DNA of 64,000 nucleotides, from the NCBI RefSeq assembly GCF_040954645.1, contig NC_092803.1, forward strand, positions 119,305,461 to 119,369,460, read 5' to 3'. A program made the translations under genes and the position numbers. Under the pieces are notes generated by a model. The model was not told where the DNA came from. It searched no databases and saw nothing but the letters and a program-made list of their open reading frames with translations. The stretch comes from Diabrotica undecimpunctata. Taxonomy: Eukaryota; Arthropoda; Insecta; Coleoptera; Chrysomelidae. Below, one piece after another: positions 29,801 through 41,887 of this stretch (the stretch's first letter is position 1; each line of letters opens with the position of its first letter).

Positions 29801-32520
29801 ATTAATTAGGCTAACCAAAAAAGTAAATGGAAAACTCGGTAGCTTAGAGAGTAACAGATAATGTGCTTAACTGGGTATAACTTCCCAGTGAGAATTATCA
29901 CTGATAATTATACTTCCCAGAGCTTTTTGGCACTCCTAAAGCTTACTATGGACCGATACATATTAAAGATAATCTGTTTCTAGTAACTTCTTCAGCTCTT
30001 TCATTACCATGTATTCTCCAGTATCCCAGTTTTTAGCAAAAGTTTAGCTATCATATTGGCGATCATTGCCTTATTAACTGATGCTCACAAAAGAGTCAGA
30101 GGTGAGCTCACAAGAGTGTTTTAGTGTTTGTACACACATCTATCTTAAATTTTTAAACCAATATGTTCTTTTTCTTCCTGGAATTTATGATTTTGTTAGT
30201 GCTTCTGCACTAAAAGATAATAATACATACATACAATAAGATAATGCAACTAAGATAATTTTATGATATTTATGATTCCTTTACCCTTTTTCATTCTAGT
30301 TAGCATATTTTAATTACGTGCTTTGTTCTGTTACGTGAGCTATACAATTATAGCTCAAAAGCTTCGTAAAATGCCAGCCTTCAATCAAATCAAAATTACG
30401 AAAACACAAGCCTACTTCCATTCGGCTTCGCGTATAATGTATATATTTTCTTAAAATTTCCAAAAATATTTTTTGGCCATTTTCCAATATACTTTCATGT
30501 TCTCCAGAAAAATTTGAGGTTTTTCTTTCTTGCTACTTTCCCGTATTCTTTGTTTCTCGGGTTGTCACTCAATATATTGTAGATAAATTCATCTTTCGTG
30601 TATTTCTAAAGTTTTTCAGTATTAATAATAATTCTTTCATCTTCAGGTAGTAAGTGGATCACGGGAATACACGAAATGATCACATATAAAACTGGATATA
30701 TGAAATATATTTACTCCAATGGCTCCTACGAATATATCTGGGTAAGAATGAGCAAAATCTATAGCCAACAACATCTAACCTGCAAGAGAATTAAAGTTTA
30801 TTGATCAGTTGCCATCTTACGTAAGTATCTTCTTAGGGAAACGCAATGTAATTCTTTAAATCATGGATGACCAACCTTAACACGCGTGTATTAGTAACTC
30901 CGTAAAGTGGTTACAAAGGCATATCGGAACTTTTGATAAAATAGTACTGTTTTCTTTAAGAACTTTTTCAAAGCACTTAAAAACTCTACTCATAATAAAC
31001 AAAAAATGAAGGCTAGTACTTAGTGTAACATTGTATGAAGCTGTGAATAAAATATAGAAAATATTTTACGAAAAGCAACTTCTGGAAAAAATAAGTTAAG
31101 CAAAATTTATTCAATATAAAAAAATAAATGAACTTTATAAATTAGCCCCATTATTAAGAAAAATTATTTTCAAATTCAGCAAGATATGAATGACCGTCCC
31201 TGTAACGGTTGGGAAGAGGCTGCGTCCTTTATAGCTCTAGGCAGGATATGTTCACTTTTTATGACTCGACTCGAATTCAAAATTGACGTTGTTATGCGTA
31301 CAAGTTTAATGTTAGTACCATCAACAAGAGTACGGCAGTCCTGTAAAGGGCAGTCCCGCTTCCGTGAACGCTCAATTATACTAATTATTATGTTTAAGAA
31401 AAGTAGGAGCATATCTTGAATACGTAATATATTTTGGTGTAATAATCACATATCCAAGATGTTATTCGGTGGGCACTTGAAATGCATGTTATGCTAATTA
31501 TCCTAAATGGTCATCCGTTTTATTTATCTCCTCTGCATCCTTCAGATAAACAAAAAATTTATATGATAAATGGCAAGGGACGTGGCTTTTTCACCATACT
31601 TACAGTCAACTTATACTTACATTCATTTCCGATATGTGGCTTGATAGGTAGTTGGCAAGAACTTATCCTTTCTGAAATTTTAAGTATTTTTTTGCAACAA
31701 TGTGAAATTGCTGATTTACGAGTTATAGAATAATATTGAATTCTAATTAAAAGTAGATTGCACAGTTTCACGAACCTATCAAATTATATTGTCTTTACTT
31801 TTTGGGGCCATCTCTTCGATTCTCAGAGTAAATTCTTTATTATTTTCTTCATTTATTTAAGTAGTCTGTAAAATACTGCTGCCTATTTCCGCTTCTTATT
31901 ATCGCATGTTAGTTTTTTTATTTCTTACTCTGCTGTTTTTATGCAGCTGAAAATAAGGAGAAGACATAAGAGACGAGGTAATCAAAATGTGTTTCATTGA
32001 CAATCCCCTACGAGAGACGACCTTGTAGTGTTTTTATTTTAGACTAGTTTTTATTTTATACTTCTCACAGCATGCGGGAAGAATGACTATTAATTCCTTA
32101 GCTTCTCGCCTCGCAGATCAAGAATTGATCAGGAGCAAACAGACATCTTCTGGAAATTCTGAAAATAAATTTTATTACTTCCGATGTAATGTCATACTTT
32201 CAAAGATGAAGAGGAGCTACTGGAAAGTAGTTGGAGAAAACGAAATAAATCTTGTCAAGGACCGAAATAGGTACAACGGCGCAGCGAAGAAGTACTTGTA
32301 CAAACAAGGCATCGACCTACGTGAACATAACCGTATCACACTGGTGTAGGTTTCAGTTCACCGGAAAATAACCGGCAATTAAAGAGCTAATAAATTTACC
32401 AGAAGAAAACCAACTTCAAAGAATACTTCAATCCAGAACCAGATGAACCGGTTTATTTTCATCAAACATCAAACACATGTGTTCTTGCACTAATCATTAC
32501 TTTACTTTCTCAATGTACAG
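29801..32520. other. Unassigned stretch, no recognisable gene
   Basis: AT-rich with scattered short readings. At 32083-32349 there is an 88-codon plus-strand reading (MTINSLASRLADQELIRSKQ) of moderate complexity, and at 31176-31419 overlapping readings exist on both strands; none matches a family I know. No terminal repeats were seen. Confidence 0.45.
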
Positions 32521-32523
32521 ATA

Positions 32524-32539
32524 TTAGGTTAGGTTAGGT
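32524..32539 (+). repeat. Short TTAGG repeat
   Basis: TTAGGTTAGGTTAGGTT, the insect telomeric unit in about three copies. It is interstitial and too short to indicate a telomere. Confidence 0.7.
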
Positions 32540-32559
32540 TCAATATAAGTGGATACCTT

Positions 32560-34090
32560 ACCACCCTTCCACTCGACCAAAGAGGTCTATTCTGGCTCAT
32601 CTCTAGGTTAAAATTGTCCTTTTAACTCAGTCTTTTTAGCAAAGTATATTACGGCCTTTGGTGATATTTCTATAAAGTGGGATAACTCGAGTTAATAATG
32701 TTCAATTATATTGAGCCCTAGGCAGTTGCATAAGTGTTTCACCGTCTCTTCTTTAGGCTGATAAAATTTGCAATCCGCAATATCTGTCAGTCCAATTTTA
32801 TTCATGTGCCCATTGAGGCGGCAGTTTGCTATTAGAAGAATTACGATAATTCGAAGATCGTTATTATCTAGTAGATTTTTAGATCTCTTTTTTAAAGGTT
32901 CGTGTATAAGAGCCAACGACAGGTTCTTAGTCTATCAATGTTTATTTTGTTCCTTCTCTGACAAGTAGATCAGCGCTTTTGTTCCCTTTAATACCACTGT
33001 TCCTTTGTTATTTTTTCCGATCCAAATCTGATTCTAAAGACAATTCCAAACTAACATGAAGTTAATTTGTACCGATACCAATGCGTTTAATGCCACCTGG
33101 GCAACCGATATAATTTTATAGATCTGTCTTTGCAATTCATCTTTATTAGTTCCTGCAGGCACATCTCTATATTATAAAAATCTACTTGCAAGATAGTGGA
33201 GTAATTACCTAGGCTTTCACGAAAGTTTAGCCTTGGTCTTTCTTCGTATACTCTAGCATTAACTCCTTCATCGGCTGTAGAGCCATCTGTATACCAGCAT
33301 TATTCCTATTTCCGGAAAGACGACGGTAAACGGTTTTTCGAAATTATAATAAATTGCATTGCATCTGGTACCATTTTCAACTCTTGATGGTTTATTATTA
33401 TTCTCCAGATTTGATCCCGGCATCCTTTTTTTTTCTTTTTGTATTTCTGTATATCTATTTCTTCTGTATGCTCCTACTTTTCTCTCCTCCTCTTCTTGCA
33501 TGTTTGTTGGAATCAGCCTTTTTTCTAGCATTGCTTTGACCCACGGTAGTGGATATCCATTTTGATACTGCTGCATCATAAAAAGAATTTGGTGGTGCAT
33601 TAATAAGTGTGCATTCTATATCTAGAAAGACGGTTAACGCAATTATTGAGTGACTGGTTTTCTAAACTGCCTTTGTCCAGAGCTATTTCTGTTGATTTTT
33701 CTTCTTGATAGGCTTGATAGTTGCCACTGAAAGGAAATTCCTTAATAGTCCCTCCTTATTATGTCTATCAAGATTTTTTTCTATTGCCTTTAACATAAAT
33801 AATGTAATACTGATCTGCATACAGGATTTACGTAGGGCGTTATGTTATTGTCCTATTTTGTGTATCTGTATACACCACTCTTATAATTGTTTAAGTCTTT
33901 GGTATATAACCTAGTGATATGTTAGCGTTAAAAATCTTTGTTAGGATGGGTAATAAAATGTCCAATCCTTTCTGTATTAGGGCAGAAAATATTTCATCCT
34001 CCCATGGAGATTTAAATGAAGTAAAGTTGTTTAGGGCCCATTTTACATTCTCTGATTTGATGTTTTTAACAGAGAACTCTTGGTCTTCTT
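32560..34090 (-). pseudogene. Non-LTR element with RNase H, internally deleted
   Basis: From the high end on the minus strand: FSVKNIKSENVKWALNNFTS, FKSPWEDEIFSALIQKGLD, ILTKIFNANISLGYIPKT (start of RT) and a remnant of the QHAYQ..KSTE motif; the palm with YADD is deleted. Then RNase H: WYTDGSTADEGVNARVYEER, RLNFRESLGNYSTILQVDFY, SGIKGNKSADLLVREG. Finally a C-terminal knuckle-like end, LIANCRLNGHMNKIGLTDIA and ETVKHLCNCLGL. An RNase H domain after RT is typical of I, R1-related and some Jockey elements; the I or Jockey group is likely. Many stops and shifts. Confidence 0.7.
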
Positions 34091-34359
34091 TTTAAGGACA
34101 TTTGGGTCTTCCTAAATGTGAGTGTGTGTACGGAGCGTTAACGAAACTGCGGTGAGAGCGGGCGACGCACATCGTTGCATTCTTGAGCGCCTTGTGTACC
34201 ACAGGAGGAGTACAGATATTAAGGTAGAATCTATCAAAAACTCTGCCGAAATTTTCAGAGATCAGCTATTTGGATTCTGGAAGGGCATGGAAAGTAAAGA
34301 AGCTTTTAAATACTAGTACAAAATATTTGGCAAGCGAAAACACATTCTAATATGCATTT

Positions 34360-35050
34360 TGAAACTCTTTCTATTGAGTTGCTCACAAAACTAATAAAGA
34401 TATTACTTTATCTGAAGATGGAGTGCGACAAGAATAAATGTGTCCTATCTTGTTAAACGTATTTTCAGAAATGATATTCTTCTAGGGTTTCGAAGAAATT
34501 TAAAAAGAAATAATAATACGTAGAGGGGACGTAAATACTACTTGATATACTGATGGTACAGTTCTTATGTCCAACTTAGATATAAGACTTCAAGACCTAA
34601 TTAAAAACTTTAATGACTGCTGCGAGGAACATGACATGATAATTAATAATATTACAACAAAACTCATCTAGGACTTTATCGTTTACGATCATAAAAAAAA
34701 TACAAAATGTATAAATAGCAATACAAATAAGCAACTAAACATAGTGGACATAATATACTGCACAAATATTTGTGGACTATAACAATCAAAAAAGTTCCTT
34801 TATATAGAACTTAAAAGAAGCATTGTGCACAAAAAAGTAAACTATACGCCGAAAGAAGAGTAGTTAGTATATGGTCCTTATTGCTATACGGTGTCAAAAT
34901 GTGGACGCTCAGTATTATATTGATAAACGTATTAAATTATAAATATATTAAAAAGATATTCCAGACAAAGATTAGTATAATGTGCATATTGCGATAATGT
35001 GATGAAAATATGACAATAAGATGGTTACTGAACAAGGGCTACTATTTTAT
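34360..35050 (+). pseudogene. RTE-like reverse transcriptase remnant
   Basis: Readings LSEDGVRQE and CPILLNVFSEMIF, then FNDCCEEHDMIIN and SLLLYGVKMWTLSIILINVL, fit the RT palm and C-terminus of the RTE-like family (GVRQGC.LSP.LFN.YSE; N.CC...G...N; LLYG.E.WTL). Heavily mutated and ending where the Jockey-like element begins. Confidence 0.55.
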
Positions 35051-35276
35051 ATAAAATTATGACAAGTAACCCATCTTATGCATCATGGACAAATTCAAAG
35101 ATAGCTCTATCATAGGTGACATCATAGCGTCAAACCACCTGCCACTCCTAGTCAAAACTGAAGACCCCATAATAAAACACTTCATTCTTCTCAAAAAGCG
35201 ATTACAGAATGTTTAATTGGGGAGCTATTGAAAGACTACATCACTCATAATCTTCCAGAGGTAGGTAACCTCCCAT

Positions 35277-35729
35277 TGTCATCGAATGCCATAATCTGTG
35301 GACTAGTGTGCATTTCGATGCGCATCGCCCCGCCTCGAATTTTCCCATTGGCTCTTGAGCTGGAAATCCCTATTTATCGCTCGAACAGCGCATATAAATA
35401 TTGGCGATTTTCAGGTCAGCCAGGTCAGTCCCTCACGGGCTCTCCGAGAGCTTAGTTCTCTCGGGGCTCTGCTTCGTGCATTTATTTTCCATACTCTGTG
35501 GCTGAGAATTGTTTCAACTTAACTTGGTGTTTTATTTCGACGAAGAAATTGTCATGTAAGAAATATCTTGCCTTTTTCAAGGCAAGACACCGAAGATAAA
35601 TATTTTCCGTCCATAACCCGAAAATGGACTTAAGTAGAGGAGCTCTCGACAGTATATTCGAAGCCCTCTACAGAGCACCCGGGGGTAACCGAAGGTGGTT
35701 AGACCCTTAATTGTTCCCCCGAGGTGACA
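35277..35729 (+). repeat. 5' LTR, 453 bp
   Basis: Starts TGTCATCGAATGCC and ends CGAGGTGACA. It contains the palindrome CGATGCGCATCG, a TATA box, an initiator, and a GC-rich hairpin region downstream. In this copy the hairpin arm reads TTCTCTCGG instead of GCTCTCGG. Confidence 0.93.
35393..35430 (+). promoter_or_regulatory. LTR core promoter: TATA box and initiator
   Basis: TATAAA at 35393-35398 and TCAGTC (arthropod initiator consensus TCAGT) at 35425-35430, about 30 bases apart, conserved in all three LTRs of the family in this window. Transcription is predicted to start near 35427. Confidence 0.65.
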
Positions 35730-35747
35730 TGGCGCCCGATAACGTGG
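35730..35747 (+). other. Primer-binding-site-like sequence
   Basis: TGGCGCCCGATAACGTGG directly follows the 5' LTR. Its first ten bases are complementary to the 3' end of Lys-type tRNAs (known from retroelement priming); the following bases do not extend the match as I recall it, so the primer tRNA is uncertain. Confidence 0.7.
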
Positions 35748-35912
35748 TTAAAATCCGAACCCACGACCCAGCTCGAATTCACAGAAGGCAACACACCATT
35801 GACTTCAACATGGGTTGAAGTCAAGAGAAGAATGGGGAGAACCACGTAGTGTTAGAAAGCAATACTCTAACACTCCGACATCGAGGCCTTCTGCAGACCT
35901 GACGCCTTTGAC

Positions 35913-36194
35913 GTGCAGACACCTTTGACGAGCCAGGCTTATTCAAATTTAGAAGCCCCAGATGCCGATGGAAGTCCCGGAGTAGACCCAGTTACCGCCC
36001 CCCCACCGAAAGTGGTTGGACGACCACGTAGTCTTCGGCACACTGGTACTCTACGAAACCCCGTTGGATATGGCAGATGGGATCCGGACGACCGAGAAGA
36101 AGACGAACCCGTTAGAGGAGTTGGCACGCCGACCGAGGATGGACCTGTAAGAGCTTCAGATGCCGTCATCACCACCGACCTCCCCCGTAAGTAG
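35913..36194 (+). CDS. Short ORF inside the LTR element, unknown function
   Basis: A 93-codon reading, rich in Pro, Gly, Asp and Arg (SPGVDPVTAPPPKVVGRPRS, YGRWDPDDREEDEPVRGVGT). It fits no gag, protease or RT motif I know. It could be a relic of the end of a parental polyprotein left after internal deletion, or a non-coding interior that happens to be open. I infer no function. Confidence 0.35.
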   Translation: MQTPLTSQAYSNLEAPDADGSPGVDPVTAPPPKVVGRPRSLRHTGTLRNPVGYGRWDPDDREEDEPVRGVGTPTEDGPVRASDAVITTDLPRK

Positions 36195-36312
36195 TGCAGT
36201 GTTGTGTGAATTATTTTGAACATTTTTACTTGTAATTTTTTGTGTATTTTCACATGTATTTTTATTGTATTTTTTTATTTCAATAAATATTTTTCTCAGC
36301 CGCAGAGTCTCC

Positions 36313-36325
36313 AGAGGAGGGAGGA
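36313..36325 (+). other. Polypurine tract
   Basis: AGAGGAGGGAGGA, all purines, immediately before the TG of the 3' LTR, the position required for plus-strand priming in LTR elements. Confidence 0.85.
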
Positions 36326-36778
36326 TGTCATCGAATGCCATAGTCTGTGGACTAGTGTGCATTTCGATGCGCATCGCCCCGCCTCGAATTTTCCCATTGG
36401 CTCTTGACCTGGAAATCCCTATTTATGGCTCGAACAGCGCATATAAATATTGGCGATTTTCAGGTCAGCCAGGTCAGTCCCTCACAGGCTCTCCGAGAGC
36501 TTAGTGCTCTCGGGGCTCTGCTTCGTGCATTTATTTTCCATACTCTGTGGCTGAGAATTGTTTCAACTTAACTTGGTGTTTTATTTCGACGAAGAAATTG
36601 TCATGTAAGAAATATCTTGCCTTTTTCAAGGCAAGACACCGAAGATAAATATTTTCCGTCCATAACCAGAAAATGGACTTAAGTAGAGGAGCTCTCGACA
36701 GTATATTCGAAGCCCTCTACAGAGCACCCGGGGATAACCGAAGGTGGTTAGACCCTTAATTGTTCCCCCGAGGTGACA
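36326..36778 (+). repeat. 3' LTR, 453 bp
   Basis: Same length as the 5' LTR with about seven substitutions. Here the R-region hairpin is perfect: CCGAGAGC-TTAGT-GCTCTCGG. It is followed by the target duplication CCAT at 36779-36782. Confidence 0.93.
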
Positions 36779-38400
36779 CCATCAACAACTGAAGTTGACA
36801 TAGGCATCTCAAAAATTGAAAGTCTTCTACAAGAAGTTTCAAACCTAGCAATTTCATTAATAAAATACAAAAAATATATTCCAATTCTACCACAAAGAAT
36901 TCTCGCTAAAATCCAAGCAAAGCTCCGACTTCTATGAGACTATAAAAGATTCCGAGACCCTCTCATCAAAACAGAATATAACCGACTATCGGCAGCACTC
37001 AGATTTGAGTTTAACCTATTGAAACAACAATAATGGAGACAGGTGACCGCTGGACTGGACTACCAGTACCAAAAATTCAAAATCTTTACTAAACAAAAAC
37101 ACTAATTCACTAGATATGGCTAAGATCTTCAAAGATACACTTCAAGCCATCTTCATTACCCCTTAAAACTTTAACTCCAGACAAAGATTCCGTAAAGAAA
37201 CCGACCGAAACATACATCTTCTGGCACGATCAGAACCTCAAAGAAGGCCCAACTATCACAAGATAGTGGCCTTAATAGACTTTGAAACCATCAGGAGACT
37301 GTGTAGCCTAGGCAAAAAGACAAAAAGATAGCCCTTGGCCTAGTTGGCATACACAAGAGATGCCTCAAAAAACTTTCAGAAAACATATTTCCGCTGCTAG
37401 ACGAAACTATCAATACCTGCTTCCAGCTGGAATACTTACCTACCCCTTGAAAAGTGTCCAGCAGAATGGTGATTCCGAAACCAGGGAAATTACCAACCAA
37501 TGCTGAATCTTACAGACTTATTTAAATACTATACTTGTATACTACCTAGAAACATTCAACACCATTCCAAACTTCCAATTTGGATTCAGGAACTGGTCAC
37601 TTAACACAAAATTCTTTGATGAAAGCAGCAACTTTTATTTATCAGATATTAAATGTGTACAACCGGCAAGCTATCGGCATATTTTCAAATGTGCAAAAGG
37701 CGTTTGATCAGTTCTGGCATGCAGTACTGATTGAAGAGCTCCACCAAGCCGCTACCCATTCCGTTTCTGAAAATAATCCAATCTCAGGGCTCAATAATTT
37801 CGCCAATACTCTAAACAGTCTATAACAACGACCTACCAATCCCTTACAACTCGTCTGAGAGTATCGTGCTATACGCTGAGGACACGGCCCTACTGTCCTC
37901 AGGTCAACCTAGGGCCGACGATAGAGGACGCTCTATGTTCGAGAGAATACAAATACAACTCGACCAAATAGTAGATTGGTGATACAAATAAAGAGTAACT
38001 TTAAACTCATCAAAAACTCAACTCACCTTATTCAGAAACCCCAAATGCTCCCGCGTGCAAACTGAATGTTCCCGCCTAAAACAACGAAACCTCATAATGC
38101 TCAACGAAGAAAGACTAGATTTTAGATCGTCAGTGTCCTACCTGGGTGTCGAATTCACAAAAATACTCAATTGGAATGCTGACCTTAGAAACATCCTGGA
38201 CAGGGTAAGAAACAGAGCCAAACTCCTAACAGCACCAAGTGGTAAATTCGGGAGTACTAGTGAAGTTACTCTCCTATACACGTATAAAACATTCTTATGA
38301 TCAATTATAGAGTATAGAGCAAAAATCTACACTCTACTAAATAAGAGACAACTCAATCAAGGCATGGCTACCGAAAAAACATCCTGACGAGAATCATGGG

Positions 38401-39639
38401 TAACAACCATAACAGAAATATAAGGTAGAAGGTGGGTATTACCCCTAATAATAAAATAACATGGCTTAAAAATAACGTTTTAAAGTAGCGGCTGATAAAA
38501 ATATACCGATTTACTAGAATAATTGCCAATCTTCGATAACAGACTGAACTGTAAGAAGAAGTGTTCACATAACAGTGAACATAACTTAAAATTGAATAAT
38601 AATAAAAATAATAAAAATTAATAAACAGAAGTGTACGACATTTTTTTTTATAATAGGATTATAGGGTATAATACATGGTTTTAAAGCTTTTCCAATTTGC
38701 TTGTTGTAAATTTTATCAAGTATCAATTGACTTATCAACTATTTAATCTATTTCTCCAATTAAGTTTGGACATTCTCAAAACAATCTTGTATTGTTTTAA
38801 ATTTGGAATTTTACGTATTATCACGTAAATTGCAGAATAGCGTTATACAACTTTGTATTATTCTGCTCTCTTTATGCTTTCCCGTAATCGTTTACCCCTT
38901 TCTACAAAAGCGAAAATCCATGGATTTGCCACATAACCCTAAAATAATTATATCCTGATCCGTCCTAGTCGAATAGTTTTATTTTCATACAATGTTGCAT
39001 TTCCGCCGTAGAACTTTTTAATACCTAGAACGTCGAAAAGAGGAACAAAAAATATGACGGAACAAATTGCTGTAGTTTTCTCTTTCTACCTTTTCCTGAT
39101 TTATGGAATATCTGGAACGACCGACAACTTTAATCGTTTATTTATAACTGCCAGATTAAAAGTTCGACGAATGGCACATATAAAAATGAAATATGATTAC
39201 AATATTTTATAAGTTTCGAAGGGTGTTCTTGATTTTTATATTCCAGGAAATTGATTTTCAAGCGATTGAGCTAAAAGACATTGGTAACTGTGCAATAAAC
39301 GCCCAAGAAGGCGCCTTTAAAATCACTTCACGCAATGTCGTAAACCTTCGGACGATAGTAAATTGACATCCAGTTTCATCGGTCAGCTGCTCGACAAAAA
39401 TTTCATCATGATACAAAAAATGAATCTTGCATCTAGACTTTATCGGTTACGTGATTGTCTATGATATAACTTGGACAAATAAATATATCGATATCCACGT
39501 GTACCAATTTTTTGATCGTTATTAGAGGTAACACAAAAATTAAATTTTTTGTTGGTGTATATATTTTAATTTACTATTTTTGTTGGAAATAAGCCACAAT
39601 TTTACTTTAAAATTAAGTTTATTTGACGTTTCTATGTCT
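38401..39639. other. Unassigned AT-rich stretch
   Basis: No coding motif. A phrase AATAAGCCACAATT near 39590 recurs as ATTAAGCCACAATT near 41281; both lie near PLE-like or unassigned sequence and may be parts of one repeat family's untranslated region. Confidence 0.45.
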
Positions 39640-40205
39640 ACTTTTTAAAATACAAAACATTAATAAATTAAATAAATTTTGTTTTTTTTTGCTTGGTAAA
39701 AAATCTTCTAATAATTTAATTTTATCTGACTCATTTCTTTCAAGACTACGAGTGAATCTTTCCAATGAACTGTACATATATATTTACATATTTGAGATCT
39801 ATCAAATTCTTTACTTTTAATATAAGATTGATGTTCACTTAGTCTAACGTTTAATTGTCTTGAGGTTTCGCCTAAATAAAATTGTTTGTATTTACAAGGT
39901 ATTTTAGAAATACAATCATTTGTTCTTTTTTATTCATTATTAGGCTTAGTTTTAGATAAATCTCAATGAGTTTGTTGTTTTGAATGTTGTTGAAATGTTA
40001 ATGAAATGAATTTATTTACCATCGTTTTAAGTTTTTCAATAATCCTTTTATGTATGATATTGTTATTGTCCTTGTATCATTTCGTGTAAATGTTATAGGA
40101 TCCCGTTCTGAGTTTGTTATGTTCTTTCCCATTTGTTTATTAAAACAGATCTTACCAAATATTTTTCTTCTAATCAGAAATACTTGTGGTAGCTTGAACT
40201 AAAAT
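39640..40205 (-). pseudogene. Penelope-like element fragment with GIY-YIG
   Basis: Minus-strand readings: TISYIKGLLKNLKRW (linker), then DCISKIPCKYKQFYLGETSR and QLNVRLSEHQSYIKSKEF (GIY-YIG endonuclease; compare the family pattern VYKIPC..C...YIGET.R.L..R..EH), then SFERFTRSLERNESDKIKL and LEDFLPSKKKQN. The first tyrosine of the GIY-like motif is altered (CIS). Stops in the linker show decay. The RT core is not present. Confidence 0.7.
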
Positions 40206-41887
40206 GAAATGCTCTTCATCTATACAGCAGTTATACTAACATAACCTGCATGAGTACGCAAGTCTCAAGCTCTATATTAAGCAACAAGTCAGGAGACTTC
40301 TCTTTCTCAGGAAGCTATTGGATGATGTTTGGAATACCGCTTTATTACGACAATACTTTTCCAATTTACACATGAAAAAACACCAAGTGGACCTGCCACT
40401 TAATCTACCATATGCTGGTATATCGGATTGATCTATGGATAAACAATACGGCAAAAGATGAGAACTTTCATCTGGATGTTATTCATTCCATTGATTCTGG
40501 CGGGATGCTACAAGAATCGTATGACACCCGCACCTAGATAGATATAAAAAATATAAAATTTAAACCTAGTATATTAGGAGAGATCAAGATGTAATCACAA
40601 TGATTGGTGTCAAAATAAGACAGCATACGGTAACCTGGATAGCAATCTTTCAACAACAAAATTTAATGACTTTCTCTAATGATTAGCTGGGTTAGTCTCC
40701 TGTTAACGAAGAGGAGAAGTAGGACAGCAAGATACGAGAGGTGTAATGAGGGACGATTAGACGAGAAGAGCTTTATTATGTTCCATTTCTGTTCTTGTCT
40801 CTCGGTTATAATAGTTTGGTTAATTCTATGAAAATATTGCTTATCATTTATTTTAAGCGTTTGAATATAAGAGTTTACTACTAAATGTCTTTTTAAATAA
40901 ATAAAAATAACCAATGGTCACTTTTATTAGTAAATATATGTTATATGTACGTAACTGTTGAGTTTGATTTTTCATGAATATTGTAGTAACAAAACTACAG
41001 AACATATTTCAAGATATATTCTTATTTATTCTGTTTATGAATAAATGTTTCAGACTATTCGAGACCATGTTTGATGAAGTGCTTTTGTGACAGACCGCTA
41101 AAACGTTTGCTCTTCTGCTTAAGGAAACTAGAGCTGGGATAAATAGTTTCTCGTGATGATTCGATTCATTTCTAATGAGTTTTGACTCCCTGCTTAAAAT
41201 CATGATTTAGTTTTATTTTATAATGTTCTCAAACTATTTTTTTGTGGCATGTCTATGCTAAATGTTGTGTTTATATGGGATTAAGCCACAATTGATTGTA
41301 ATTAAAATTACATTTTTAACTAGCTAAAATTTGACATTTTGATTTCCGATCCGCAAATCGTTTTAAAAAAGATTGTTTTAGAGTTTTGTTGAGAGGGCTT
41401 AATCGCCAAAGTTAAGATTATGTCTTCTCAAAAAATTGAAAATTAACTTACTACTTGACACTTTTCCTTTGTGTTATAGACAACAGCCATTCGTTGCTGA
41501 AAAGATATAGGATGGATTTTATGCCCTATTTAACTTCAAATTATGATTATTATGTGTTTTTGCATTATTTTTATGTGCTTAAATGTTTGTGTGTGGGTGA
41601 GCGTTGGTGTATTGTGTTTGTGTGTTACATGTGTATTGTGTATGATTGAAGATGATGTGTCTCGGTGTTTCTTAATCCGCTTGATATATTCTTGCTGTCG
41701 AATCCTTTGCTTTTGAATCCTTTTGATATAGGCATAGCAGTCAATTACATTTTACAAACTACACTATCTTCCTTGATAAATACCTGCCTTATATTTAATA
41801 ACTTATTCCCCCTTCTCCGGTATTTACATTTCCGATTTTATTGCATCCCTTACTTACTTTGTCACTCTACAGTAGGGTGGAACGAAA
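40206..41887. other. Unassigned stretch
   Basis: No domain recognised on either strand. It contains the ATTAAGCCACAATT phrase near 41281 noted above, and ends at an oligo(T) run that is the tail of the RTE-clade element at 41888. Confidence 0.45.

Larger units (their letters stand above)
35277..36778 (+). mobile_element. Short non-autonomous LTR retrotransposon (TRIM/LARD-like)
   Basis: Two 453-bp LTRs (35277-35729 and 36326-36778), each TGTCATCG...GGTGACA, surround a 596-base interior. A PBS-like sequence starts immediately after the left LTR and a 13-base purine tract abuts the right LTR. CCAT flanks the whole (35273-35276 and 36779-36782). By eye the two LTRs differ at about seven positions (near 1.5 percent), so the insertion is fairly recent. 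The interior lacks gag, protease, RT and integrase motifs, so the element must borrow enzymes. The 4-bp duplication would fit a Ty3/gypsy or BEL-type integrase. A third LTR of the family is the solo LTR at 11004-11543. Confidence 0.92.
35090..38400 (+). pseudogene. Jockey-like non-LTR ORF2 interrupted by LTR element
   Basis: Before the LTR element the reading is SNHLPLLVKTEDPIIKHFIL and LLKDYITHNLPEVGNL, the endonuclease end and linker. After it (from 36783) comes TTEVDIGISKIESLLQEVSN, FRDPLIKTEYNRLSAALRFE, then RT pieces: NTCFQLEYLPTP, LDSGTGHLTQNSLMKAATFI, YNRQAIGIFSNVQKAFDQFW and IVLYAEDTALLS, where the usual YADD reads YAED, and finally VSYLGVEFTKILNWNADLRN. Removing the LTR element with one CCAT duplication joins the two halves in frame (PEVGNLP then STTEVD), showing that the insertion hit a coding region. 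Several stops and shifts occur elsewhere. The 5' part and the 3' end are not well defined. Confidence 0.75.

Noticed and set aside
32524..32539. Telomere proximity because of TTAGG repeats
   Set aside because: Only about three units; short interstitial TTAGG runs are common in insect DNA, and coding TE remnants lie on both sides.
35939..36253. Minus-strand reading inside the LTR element
   Set aside because: It overlaps the plus-strand reading and the LTR orientation signals (PBS, purine tract, TATA) all point to the plus strand.
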